Assembly: GCA_030527065.1 (NCBI GenBank)
Contig: JAUNBO010000059.1
Span: 1 to 7,371 of the forward strand
Length of the DNA: 7,371 nucleotides
Direction: 5' to 3'
From: Bacillota bacterium
GTDB taxonomy: Bacteria; Bacillota; Clostridia; Peptostreptococcales; Anaerovoracaceae
Made by a program: the position numbers and the translations under genes. Below are positions 1-6,837 of the stretch, one piece after another. Below the pieces are notes generated by a model, which worked only from the letters and a program-made list of their open reading frames with translations, did not search any database and had not been told where the DNA came from. The first letter of the stretch is position 1, and each line of letters starts with the position of its first letter.

Positions 1-64
1 AATAGTAACTAAGAAAATCGTCTGAAAATATATGGAGAATTTTATATGGTTTTGCGGCGTTTTG

Positions 65-73
65 TGATATAGT
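65..73 (+). promoter_or_regulatory. Putative extended -10 promoter element for hpf operon
   Basis: The sequence TGATATAGT fits an extended -10 element (TGn followed by TATAGT, one mismatch to TATAAT). It lies in the only clearly AT-rich stretch of the window, about 100 nt upstream of the hpf start codon. Transcription would start near position 80. No good -35 hexamer is found 16-18 nt upstream, which fits dependence on the extended TG motif or on an activator. Positions 1-64 hold no gene that I can support. The assignment is by motif and context only. Confidence 0.4.
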
Positions 74-84
74 ATTTTTAGAAG

Positions 85-125
85 GACAGGTTGCGGCCGG
101 CCGCCGTGCCGCCCACAGGCCTGTC
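85..125 (+). other. Structured 5' leader of hpf with nested inverted repeats
   Basis: GACAGG (85-90) can pair with CCTGTC (120-125), and GCGGC (93-97) with GCCGC (108-112), forming an interrupted stem-loop. The region also contains a 12-bp perfect palindrome, GCGGCCGGCCGC (93-104), and a 10-bp perfect palindrome, ACAGGCCTGT (115-124). An alternative pairing of CCGCCC (109-114) with GGGCGG (142-147) is possible. It could act as an RNA leader or as a DNA-binding site. It matches no riboswitch class that I recognise. Confidence 0.4.
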
Positions 126-176
126 TCCGTCTCCCTGTAAGGGGCGGGAAAATATAGTACGAGGGGGTAATAAAAG

Positions 177-707
177 ATGAAAGTCATCATCAGCACAAAG
201 AACTTCAATGCCAGCGAACACCTCAAGGACACCATTGAAAAAAAGTTTGAAAAGCTCAGCAAGTATTTTTCCAGGGATGTGGAAGCAGACGTCACTCTGA
301 CCATGGAAAAGGGCCGCCAGAAAATAGAGGCCACCATAGAGGCCAAGGGCCTGCTCTTCCGGGCGGAGGAGACCAACAACGACGTCTACGCCGGCGTGGA
401 TTCCGTGGTGGATAAGCTGTCCAGCCAGATGTCCCGCTTCAAGACGAAAATACAGCGGAAGCACAAGGACTGGGACGACATCAGCTTTGCGGCCATCCCG
501 GATTCCGAGGAGCCGGAACCGGACGAAAGCCCCGTGGTGCGGCGGAAGTCCTTCGATCTGCTCCCCATGTCCGTGGACGAGGCCATCATGCAGATGGAGC
601 TTTTGGAGCATACCTTCTTTGTCTTCCTGAATATGGAGACGGACAGCGTGAACGTGGTCTATAAGAGAAAGCAGAACGATTACGGTCTTTTGGAGACCAA
701 TTACTGA
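177..707 (+). CDS. hpf: Ribosome hibernation promoting factor, long form (HPF)
   Basis: The 176-residue product is a long-form HPF, which binds the 30S decoding region and drives pairing of 70S ribosomes into inactive 100S dimers in stationary phase or stress. Residues 1-97 are the HPF/RaiA ribosome-binding domain, with a basic helix near 87-97 (SRFKTKIQRKH). Residues 100-118 are an acidic, proline-containing linker. Residues 119-176 are the C-terminal dimerisation domain, with the family features VRRKSFDLLPMSVDEAI, the HTFFVF core and VVYKRKQNDYGLLE. The length matches long HPFs (about 170-190 aa), not short E. coli Hpf. A strong Shine-Dalgarno, GAGGGGG (161-167), sits 9 nt before the ATG. 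The next gene starts 43 nt downstream, so cotranscription with cdaA is likely. In many Firmicutes hpf instead precedes secA or prfB, so this neighbourhood is less usual (from memory). Confidence 0.96.
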   Translation: MKVIISTKNFNASEHLKDTIEKKFEKLSKYFSRDVEADVTLTMEKGRQKIEATIEAKGLLFRAEETNNDVYAGVDSVVDKLSSQMSRFKTKIQRKHKDWDDISFAAIPDSEEPEPDESPVVRRKSFDLLPMSVDEAIMQMELLEHTFFVFLNMETDSVNVVYKRKQNDYGLLETNY

Positions 708-714
708 TATTCGA

Positions 715-731
715 TCCCCCTGAGAAGGGGA
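715..731 (+). other. Small hairpin between hpf and cdaA
   Basis: T715 and CCCC (716-719) can pair with GGGG (727-730) and A731 around a 7-nt loop. No T-tract follows, and the cdaA ribosome binding site (AAGGGAGG, 737-744) lies directly downstream. This is therefore unlikely to be a strong intrinsic terminator. It could protect or mark an RNA end between hpf and cdaA, or be chance. Confidence 0.25.
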
Positions 732-750
732 CAGTAAAGGGAGGGAGTCC

Positions 751-1605
751 ATGTCAGTGTCACTGCCGGACTTCGCAGCCAATATTTTCAACGGTTTCAG
801 CGTCACCGATGTGATAGATATCATCATCGTGGCTTTTGTTGCGTATAAAATACTGGGGTTCATCCAGGAGACCCGGGCGGAGCAGCTGGTGAAGGGCCTG
901 CTGTTCCTGGTGGTGGCCACCTATCTGTCCGGCGAGTTCAACCTGTACACCCTGAACTGGCTGCTGGAAGGGACCATCACCCTGGGCGTCATCGCCCTGG
1001 TCATCGTGTTTCAGCCGGAGCTGCGCCGGGGCCTGGAATACATCGGCCGGGGCCGCATCATAAAAAAGCAGTTCGGAGAGATGGGGAAGGACCAGGCCAA
1101 GCGGGTCACGGGAATCATTGTGGAAGCGGTGGACTTCTTTTCCAGCAACAAGGTGGGAGCCCTCATCGTCATGGAGCGGGAGATTTCCCTGAACGACATC
1201 ATAGAGACCGGGACGGTGGTGGACGCCGCCCTCTCCACGGAGCTGCTGGGGAACATCTTCTACAAGGGAGCGCCTCTCCACGACGGCGCCGCCATCGTCC
1301 GGCAGGACCGGGTGGCGGCGGCCAGCTGCGTGCTGCCCCTCACCCAGAACCGCACCCTCAGCAAGGACCTGGGGACCCGGCACCGGGCGGGCATCGGCAT
1401 CACGGAGAATTCCGACGCCATGGCCATCATCGTATCCGAGGAAACGGGGATCATCTCCATCGCCGTAGACGGCAGGCTCACCCGCTTCCTGGACATCAAG
1501 ACCGTGGAAAAGACCGTGCTGAATTCCTATCTCAGCCACATGTCCGACGAAGAAAAGAAAAATCCTTTTACAAGATGGTTCGGGGGGCAGAAGAAAGATG
1601 AGTGA
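751..1605 (+). CDS. cdaA: Membrane diadenylate cyclase CdaA (c-di-AMP synthase)
   Basis: The 284-residue protein condenses two ATP into cyclic di-AMP, the second messenger that governs potassium, osmolyte and cell-wall homeostasis in Firmicutes. The N-terminus has three predicted membrane helices (about residues 20-38, 45-62 and 68-88). The cytoplasmic DAC (DisA_N) domain follows from about 100 to 265. Both catalytic signatures are intact: the DGA motif at 178-180 (LHDGAAI), whose Asp coordinates metal, and the RHR motif at 210-212 (GTRHRAGIG), which contacts ATP phosphates. The length matches B. subtilis CdaA (about 273 aa). AAGGGAGG (737-744) lies 6 nt before the ATG. The 3' end overlaps cdaR by 8 nt, which suggests translational coupling. 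With cdaR and glmM following, the conserved cda-glm module is complete and the assignment is firm. Confidence 0.97.
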   Translation: MSVSLPDFAANIFNGFSVTDVIDIIIVAFVAYKILGFIQETRAEQLVKGLLFLVVATYLSGEFNLYTLNWLLEGTITLGVIALVIVFQPELRRGLEYIGRGRIIKKQFGEMGKDQAKRVTGIIVEAVDFFSSNKVGALIVMEREISLNDIIETGTVVDAALSTELLGNIFYKGAPLHDGAAIVRQDRVAAASCVLPLTQNRTLSKDLGTRHRAGIGITENSDAMAIIVSEETGIISIAVDGRLTRFLDIKTVEKTVLNSYLSHMSDEEKKNPFTRWFGGQKKDE

Positions 1606-2884
1606 GCGGACGGAGCTGCGGGGCCAGCGGAAAGCCAGCAAGGGCAGCAGCCGTAAAACAGTGAATCTGATCCTGGCCATCGTCATCGCCCTGGTGCTGT
1701 GGGTCTATGTGATCAGCGGCATCAATCCCACCACCACGGATACCATAAGGAACGTTCCGGTGCAGCTGGTGAACGTGGACAGCCTCACCGCCCGGGGCCT
1801 GGCCATTTCCGGCGACGCCGAATATACGGTGGACGTGGTGATAGAAGGGAAGCGGGCGGACATCCTCAACGTCACCAGCGACGTCATCACGGCGGAGGCG
1901 GACGTGTTCGGCTACAGCATAGGGGAGAACTATGTGACGGTGATGGTCACCGTGCCCTCTGCCGTTTCCCTGGTGGAGGTGCGCTCCACCCGGGTGGTGG
2001 TGAACATAGAAGAGCTGGTGGCCCAGACCAAGCCCATAGAGATCCTCTATACCGGGGACATCCCCGAGGGGTACGAGCCGGGGGCCCTGGTCCTGAGCCC
2101 GGCGGAGATAGAGGTCAGCGGCGCCAGGTCCATTGTGGAATCGGTCACTTCCCTGCAGGTGGTGGTGCCGGCGGAAAATCTGTCCGTAGACGGCAGCACG
2201 GTCCGCAGCCAGGTGGACCCGGTGAACTACGGCGGCATTTATGTGGATAATGTGCGCCTGTCCTCCTCTTATGTGGAGATCTATTCGGAGCTGCTCAGGC
2301 TGAAAGAGGTGGAGGTAAACGTGGTGCTGGAGGGGCAGCTGGAAGAAACCCTGACCCCCGTCGTCAGCGGCGCCACTTCCGTTATGATAAAAGGCCCCAG
2401 AGCTGTGGTGGACGAACTGGAGACCGTGGATTCGGCGCCGGTGTCTCTGGAGGATCTGGAGTCCGGCGCAGAAGTCGCGCTGACCCTGGAGCTGCCGGAG
2501 GGAGTGGAGCTGGCCAACGGCGCCGCCGCGCCTTCCGTCACCATCAGCATAGAGGAGATCCGGACAGAGGAATTCCTCTTTGAGGTCAGTGAAATAGATG
2601 TGGAAAATCTCAGCGCCGGCGAAAATATGGAGATCGTTTCGGGAGAAACGGGAGAGATCCGCGTGACGGCCTCCGGCACCGCCGCCATGCTGGAAGCCCT
2701 GAGCCGGGAAGACATTTCCCTGTTCGTGGATATGGAGGGCCTGGAGCCGGGGACTCAGACGGTGGAGATCCGGATCCGCTGCGAAAGGGAGCTTCTTTCC
2801 ATAACGGCGGCGCCCCCGGAGCTGCAGGTGACCTTCACGGCAGCAGAAGAAGGGGACGGCGAAGAAGCGGCGGAATCAGAATAG
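1598..2884 (+). CDS. cdaR: CdaA regulatory protein CdaR, YbbR repeats
   Basis: The 428-residue protein has a short basic cytoplasmic tail, one membrane helix (about 22-40), and an extracytoplasmic part made of about four YbbR-like beta domains (roughly 50-137, 144-229, 236-318 and 325-414). The tail end is acidic (EEGDGEEAAESE). CdaR homologues bind CdaA at the membrane and modulate c-di-AMP output. The signal they sense is not settled. The protein is somewhat shorter than B. subtilis YbbR/CdaR (about 480 aa) but has the same architecture. The start overlaps the cdaA stop (ATGAGTGA, 1598-1605), so ribosomes finishing cdaA can reinitiate; the purine-rich AAGAAAG just upstream is only a weak Shine-Dalgarno. 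The repeats were assigned by recurring strand patterns and by context, not by profile search. Confidence 0.93.
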   Translation: MSERTELRGQRKASKGSSRKTVNLILAIVIALVLWVYVISGINPTTTDTIRNVPVQLVNVDSLTARGLAISGDAEYTVDVVIEGKRADILNVTSDVITAEADVFGYSIGENYVTVMVTVPSAVSLVEVRSTRVVVNIEELVAQTKPIEILYTGDIPEGYEPGALVLSPAEIEVSGARSIVESVTSLQVVVPAENLSVDGSTVRSQVDPVNYGGIYVDNVRLSSSYVEIYSELLRLKEVEVNVVLEGQLEETLTPVVSGATSVMIKGPRAVVDELETVDSAPVSLEDLESGAEVALTLELPEGVELANGAAAPSVTISIEEIRTEEFLFEVSEIDVENLSAGENMEIVSGETGEIRVTASGTAAMLEALSREDISLFVDMEGLEPGTQTVEIRIRCERELLSITAAPPELQVTFTAAEEGDGEEAAESE

Positions 2885-2908
2885 CAAAGGAGCGAGGAAC
2901 AAGAGCTT

Positions 2909-4258
2909 ATGGGCAGATTGTTTGGGACGGACGGAGTCAGAGGCGTGGCCAACCGGGAGTTGACTCCCCAGTTGGCCTTTCGTTTGGGCCGGGCGGGAGC
3001 CTGGGTCCTGGGGAAAAATAAGGAAAGGCCCTGTGTCCTGATCGGAAAAGACACCCGGGCGTCCGGGGATATGCTGGAAGACGCCCTCAGCGCCGGCGTC
3101 CTTTCCATGGGCGGAGACGTGGTGAAGGCGGGAGTGCTTCCCACTCCGGCGGTGGCTTATCTGGTGCGGCACTGGAAAGCAGATGCGGGAGCAGTCATTT
3201 CTGCCTCCCACAATCCATACGAATATAACGGGATAAAATTCTTCAACGGCGAAGGTTATAAGCTGGACGACGCCATAGAAGAGGAGATAGAGGCCATCGT
3301 CCTGGGGGAAAAAGAGCCGGGAGAGCCGGCGGAAGGAGGGGGCCTGGGACGCTGCAGAGACGCCGCAGAGGCTGCCGCGGAGGAGTACATAGCTTATCTG
3401 AAGGAAACGGCAGGGGTAAGGCTGGACGGGATGAAGCTGGCGGCGGACTGCGCCAACGGCGCCGCCTCTCTGGTGGCCCCCCGCCTCTTCCGGGAGCTGG
3501 GAGCGGAGCTGACGGTGCTTTCCGCCGCCCCCGACGGCGTCAACATCAACCGGGATTGCGGCTCCACCCATCCGGAGGCCCTTCAAAGAGCGGTCCGGGA
3601 GCAGGGGGCTGCCCTGGGCCTTGCCTTCGACGGGGACGCAGACCGGCTTATGGCCGTGGATGAGACCGGGGAAATCGTGGACGGCGACAAAATGATCTGC
3701 ATCTGCGCCGGAAAGCTGAAGCGGGACGGCCGCTTGCCGGGGAACCGGGTCACAGCTACGGTGATGAGCAACCTGGGCTTCCACAAGGCGGTGGAGGCCA
3801 TGGGCTGCACCGTGGACGTGACTCAGGTGGGGGACCGCTATGTGCTGGAAAGCATGCGAAAGACCGGCTCCGCCATCGGCGGGGAGCAGTCCGGCCACAT
3901 CATCTTCCTGGAGCACAGCACCACGGGGGACGGCATGCTCTCGGCCCTGCAGCTGCTGGCGGCGGTGAAGGAGGGCGGAGGCAGCCTGAAGGCCCTGGCG
4001 GATCCCATCACCATCTACCCGCAGGTCCTGAAAAATGCCGCCGTCCGCAACGAGAACAAGAAAAAGTATGCGGAGCATCCCGGCATTGTCCGGGCCATGG
4101 CGGCCATGGAAGAGGCCATGGCGGGAGAGGGGCGGATCCTCATCCGGCCTTCCGGGACGGAGCCTCTGGTCCGGGTAATGCTGGAGGGCAGCGACATCCA
4201 TAAGATCACGGGGCTGGCGGAGGAACTGGCGGCCCTCATCACCAGAGAATTAGGATAG
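2909..4258 (+). CDS. glmM: Phosphoglucosamine mutase GlmM
   Basis: The 449-residue enzyme interconverts glucosamine-6-phosphate and glucosamine-1-phosphate on the cytoplasmic route to UDP-GlcNAc, peptidoglycan and teichoic acids. All four family signatures are present. The start is MGRLFGTDGVRG. The phosphoserine loop ISASHNP has catalytic Ser100. The Mg-binding loop DGDADR is at 241-246. The sugar-binding GGEQSGH is at 324-330, and the phosphate-binding RPSGTEPLVRVM is at 413-424. The length is standard (about 445-450 aa). The likely Shine-Dalgarno is GAGGAA (2894-2899), 9 nt before the ATG; a stronger AAGGAG (2887-2892) is 16 nt away and probably too far. The gene begins 24 nt after cdaR. 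In B. subtilis, Listeria and Staphylococcus, GlmM binds CdaA and lowers its activity, so the linkage is functional as well as positional. Confidence 0.98.
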   Translation: MGRLFGTDGVRGVANRELTPQLAFRLGRAGAWVLGKNKERPCVLIGKDTRASGDMLEDALSAGVLSMGGDVVKAGVLPTPAVAYLVRHWKADAGAVISASHNPYEYNGIKFFNGEGYKLDDAIEEEIEAIVLGEKEPGEPAEGGGLGRCRDAAEAAAEEYIAYLKETAGVRLDGMKLAADCANGAASLVAPRLFRELGAELTVLSAAPDGVNINRDCGSTHPEALQRAVREQGAALGLAFDGDADRLMAVDETGEIVDGDKMICICAGKLKRDGRLPGNRVTATVMSNLGFHKAVEAMGCTVDVTQVGDRYVLESMRKTGSAIGGEQSGHIIFLEHSTTGDGMLSALQLLAAVKEGGGSLKALADPITIYPQVLKNAAVRNENKKKYAEHPGIVRAMAAMEEAMAGEGRILIRPSGTEPLVRVMLEGSDIHKITGLAEELAALITRELG

Positions 4259-4264
4259 GGGGAA

Positions 4265-4280
4265 GGGGCCGCCGGGCCCC
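4265..4280 (+). other. GC-only hairpin in the glmM-glmS gap
   Basis: GGGGCC (4265-4270) pairs perfectly with GGCCCC (4275-4280) around the 4-nt loop GCCG. There is no T-tract, and the glmS Shine-Dalgarno AAGGAGG (4290-4296) starts 9 nt later, so this is not an evident terminator. It may be a 3'-end stabiliser or processing boundary between the glmM and glmS messages. It occupies much of the 47-nt gap where many Firmicutes carry the far larger glmS ribozyme. Confidence 0.4.
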
Positions 4281-4305
4281 GGGGAGATCAAGGAGGAAAA
4301 TCAAC

Positions 4306-6147
4306 ATGTGCGGTATCGTAGGATATATCGGGGACGGAAGCGCCAGAGGCATCATTCTGGACGGACTGAAGAAGCTGGAATACAGGGGCTACGACTCTGC
4401 GGGGATCGCTCTCCATGCAGGGGATAAAATAGAGGTCCGCAAAAAGCAGGGGCGGATTTCCAATCTGGAGGAGTTCATCGCCAACGACCCGGTGGACAGC
4501 ACCCTGGGGGTGGGTCACACCCGCTGGGCCACCCACGGCGCGCCCTCCGATATAAACTCTCACCCCCACTGCAACGGGGACAGCACCATCGCCGTGGTCC
4601 ACAACGGCATCGTGGAAAACTACGTGGAGTTGCGGGAATGGCTGATAAAGGAACACGGCGTCAAATTCCTCTCGGAAACGGACACGGAGGTGATCGCTCA
4701 GCTCATCGGCGTCTGCTACCGGGGAGATCTGCTGGATGCGGTGTACGAGGCCGTGGAAAAGATGCGGGGAGCCTACGCCATCGGCGTCATTGCGGCGGGA
4801 GAGCCGGACAAGATCGTGGCGGTGCGGAAGTCCAGCCCCCTCATCGTGGGCCTGGGACAGGGCTGCAATTTCATCGCCTCGGACATCCCCGCCCTCCTGC
4901 GCCACGTCAAGGACATCTACCTGATAGAGAACAACGAGACCGTGGTCCTGACCAGGGATCAGGTGACCATTTACGACAAAGAGCGGAAGGAAGTGAAACG
5001 GGATGTGTTCCACGTCACCTGGTCCGCAGAGGCGGCGGAGAAGGAAGGCTATCCCCACTTCATGCTGAAGGAGATCCACGAGCAGCCCGGAGGGATAGAA
5101 GAGACCCTTACCCGGCGCCTGTCCCCGGAAGGGATGATAAAGCTGGATGGCATTTCCCTTACCCGGAAGGAGCTGGAGCGCTTCAACCGCATTTACATAG
5201 TGGCCTGCGGCACCGCCTATCATGCGGGGCTGGTGGGCAAATACGCCATAGAAAAATTCGCCCGGCTGCCGGTGGAGGTGGACGTGGCTTCGGAATTCCG
5301 CTACAGGGACCCGCTGGTGGACGAAAAGACTCTGTTCATCGCCATCAGCCAGTCCGGCGAGACCCTGGATACTCTGGAAGCCCTGCGGGACGCCAAGAGC
5401 AAGGGAGCCCGCATCCTCTCCGTGGTCAACGTGGTGGGGAGCTCCGTGGCCCGGGAATCCGACGACGTCTTTTACACCTGGGCGGGGCCGGAGATCGCCG
5501 TGGCCTCTACCAAGGCCTACACCACCCAGCTCATCTGCATGTACCTCATCGCCCTGCATATGGGCCTGGAGCGGGGAGCCCTGCCCATGGAAGAGTACAA
5601 GAGGATATTGCAGGAGCTGCTGGCCCTGCCGGATAAGCTGCGGAAGCTGCTGGAAACGGAGCCGGATATCCGGGAGATCGCCTGGGAGCTGTTCCTTTAT
5701 AATAAGAACGATGTGTTCTTCATCGGCCGGGGCAACGACGCCGGCGTGGCCTATGAGGGCTCTTTGAAGCTGAAGGAGATCTCCTACATCAATTCCTTCG
5801 CCATCGCTGCCGGCGAGCTGAAGCACGGCACCATCGCCCTCATAGAACCCGGTACTCCCGTCATCGCCCTGGCCACCCAGGACGCCCTCTATGAAAAGAT
5901 GCTTTCCAACATCCAGGAGGTGAAGGCCCGGGGGGCCTATGTGGTGGGGCTGGCCAAGGAGGGCAATCAGGAGATCGGAAAGCGGGGCAATGCCAACCGG
6001 GTCGTCTACATCCCCCGCTGCCCGGACGAGATCACCCCGGTGCTGGCGGTGGTGCCCTTGCAGCTGCTGGCCTATTACATCGCCAAATTCCGGGATTGTG
6101 ATATAGATAAGCCAAAGAATCTGGCCAAATCCGTTACCGTAGAGTAG
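4306..6147 (+). CDS. glmS: Glutamine-fructose-6-phosphate aminotransferase GlmS
   Basis: The 613-residue enzyme converts fructose-6-phosphate and glutamine to glucosamine-6-phosphate and glutamate, the committed step of hexosamine synthesis. It begins MCGIVGYIG, so Cys2 becomes the N-terminal nucleophile after Met removal. The class II glutaminase domain spans about 1-225, with GHTRWATHG (70-78) and HNGIVENY (99-106). SIS domain 1 spans about 290-430, with CGTAYHAG and the sugar-phosphate loop SQSGETLDT (348-356). SIS domain 2 spans about 455-600. Glu491, His507 and Lys608 match E. coli isomerase residues 488, 504 and 603, and the C-terminus is the canonical NLAKSVTVE. One stretch of SIS2 differs from the form I remember: YINSFAIAAGELKHG (494-508), usually YIHAEAYAAGELKHG. 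A perfect AAGGAGG (4290-4296) sits 9 nt before the ATG. It is 47 nt after glmM and likely in the same operon. Confidence 0.98.
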   Translation: MCGIVGYIGDGSARGIILDGLKKLEYRGYDSAGIALHAGDKIEVRKKQGRISNLEEFIANDPVDSTLGVGHTRWATHGAPSDINSHPHCNGDSTIAVVHNGIVENYVELREWLIKEHGVKFLSETDTEVIAQLIGVCYRGDLLDAVYEAVEKMRGAYAIGVIAAGEPDKIVAVRKSSPLIVGLGQGCNFIASDIPALLRHVKDIYLIENNETVVLTRDQVTIYDKERKEVKRDVFHVTWSAEAAEKEGYPHFMLKEIHEQPGGIEETLTRRLSPEGMIKLDGISLTRKELERFNRIYIVACGTAYHAGLVGKYAIEKFARLPVEVDVASEFRYRDPLVDEKTLFIAISQSGETLDTLEALRDAKSKGARILSVVNVVGSSVARESDDVFYTWAGPEIAVASTKAYTTQLICMYLIALHMGLERGALPMEEYKRILQELLALPDKLRKLLETEPDIREIAWELFLYNKNDVFFIGRGNDAGVAYEGSLKLKEISYINSFAIAAGELKHGTIALIEPGTPVIALATQDALYEKMLSNIQEVKARGAYVVGLAKEGNQEIGKRGNANRVVYIPRCPDEITPVLAVVPLQLLAYYIAKFRDCDIDKPKNLAKSVTVE

Positions 6148-6155
6148 GACCGCAC

Positions 6156-6187
6156 CCCCAAAAGCGCGGCTTTGCCGCCTCTTGGGG
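6156..6187 (+). repeat. Long interrupted hairpin after glmS
   Basis: CCCCAA (6156-6161) pairs with TTGGGG (6182-6187), A6163-G6164 with C6179-T6180, and GCGGC (6166-6170) with GCCGC (6174-6178) around a TTT loop. One mismatch (6162/6181) and one bulge (C6165) interrupt the stem. No T-run follows on the plus strand, so it does not look like a standard intrinsic terminator for glmS. The GCGGC-TTT-GCCGC core suggests either an RNA 3'-end structure or one copy of a dispersed palindromic repeat. No second copy of the full element occurs in this window, so repeat status is inference. Confidence 0.4.
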
Positions 6188-6225
6188 AATCAAGTGCAAA
6201 AGACAAAGGGGAAAAGGAGAGAGAG

Positions 6226-6837
6226 ATGAGAAAAAAGGGAAAACACTGGACGGCGCTGGCCCTGTGCATCCTGCTGAGCACAGTGCTGATGGCAGGCTGC
6301 GTGGCGGAGCCATTGGAAGAGACCCCGGAAGAACCTCCGGTGGAAGAGAGCGGAGAAACCTGGCCGGTCACTCTGTATTATGTCAACGATGAATACGTGA
6401 CCACAGGGGACGAGGAGCTGGATCACATCATTCCTGTGGAGGGAGAAATCGTCGTGGCGGAGGACGGGAACGTCCTCCTGGAGCTCTTGAATGCGCTGGC
6501 GGAGGTGCCGGAAGAGCCGGAGGGGCTCAGCACCGTAACGGCGGACCTCACCTTCCTGGACGCTTACCACGAATATCCGGAGGGCGTCGAATATGAGGAA
6601 GGCAGCGGCGAGGGCACCATCTTTGTGGACGTCAGCTCCGAAGGGCTGAGCGGGAGCTCTCTGATGGAAACCTTCTTAATAGAGCAGGTGGTGGAAACCC
6701 TGCTGGCCAACAGTGCGCTTTACAGCACCGAGGCTTTTTCCTGCGACCGGGTCCGGTTCCTGGTGGACGGGGCCGAGGCGGAGACCCTTATGGGCCATTA
6801 CGGGATCATGGATCCCTTTTTCAGCGAGCTTCAGTGA
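6226..6837 (+). CDS. GerMN-domain lipoprotein
   Basis: This 203-residue protein is a predicted secreted lipoprotein. It has a basic N-terminus (MRKKGKH), a hydrophobic core (about 9-22) and a lipobox LMAGC, giving lipidated Cys25. A Pro/Glu-rich acidic linker follows (about 27-46), then one GerMN domain (about 47-203). The domain match rests on VTLYYVND near its start, the central IFVDVSSEGLSG strand, and the C-terminal RVRFLVDGAEAETLMGHYG. GerMN occurs in B. subtilis GerM, a sporulation envelope lipoprotein with two copies, and in other Gram-positive lipoproteins; the role of this single-domain form is unknown. I chose the ATG at 6226 because AAGGAG (6214-6219) sits 6 nt upstream and the signal peptide begins there; an in-frame TTG at 6172 would add 18 unlikely residues inside the preceding hairpin. 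It may share the glmS transcript (78-nt gap). Confidence 0.85.
   Translation: MRKKGKHWTALALCILLSTVLMAGCVAEPLEETPEEPPVEESGETWPVTLYYVNDEYVTTGDEELDHIIPVEGEIVVAEDGNVLLELLNALAEVPEEPEGLSTVTADLTFLDAYHEYPEGVEYEEGSGEGTIFVDVSSEGLSGSSLMETFLIEQVVETLLANSALYSTEAFSCDRVRFLVDGAEAETLMGHYGIMDPFFSELQ

Noticed and set aside
153..158. TATAGT as a second -10 element just upstream of the hpf Shine-Dalgarno
   Set aside because: No -35-like or extended TG element accompanies it, and transcription would start almost at the ribosome binding site. The 65-73 element is better.
2876..4201. Minus-strand open frame (441 codons) opposite glmM
   Set aside because: Same explanation: low-complexity composition, no motif, and full overlap with an intact GlmM gene. 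The minus-strand frames over 78-920 and 760-1686 are rejected for the same reason.
4339..4350. AGCGCCAGAGGC, resembling the 5' end of the glmS ribozyme core
   Set aside because: It lies inside glmS codons for a conserved N-terminal segment, downstream of the start codon. The remaining ribozyme core is not seen around it, so this is a chance match.
4638..5636. Plus-strand alternative frame (332 codons) within glmS
   Set aside because: It has a Gly/Arg/Pro-rich composition typical of a frame-shifted GC-rich gene, lies wholly inside glmS, and has no independent evidence. The frame at 1699-2250 inside cdaR is rejected likewise.
4288..5826. Long minus-strand open frame (512 codons) opposite glmS
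   Set aside because: It is an antisense shadow of the high-GC glmS codons. The product is rich in His, Gly, Leu and Arg with no recognisable domain, while the plus strand encodes an intact GlmS.
6172..6225. Upstream TTG start for the GerMN lipoprotein
   Set aside because: It starts inside the hairpin without a Shine-Dalgarno and would put 18 charged residues in front of a normal lipoprotein signal peptide that has its own ATG and AAGGAG.
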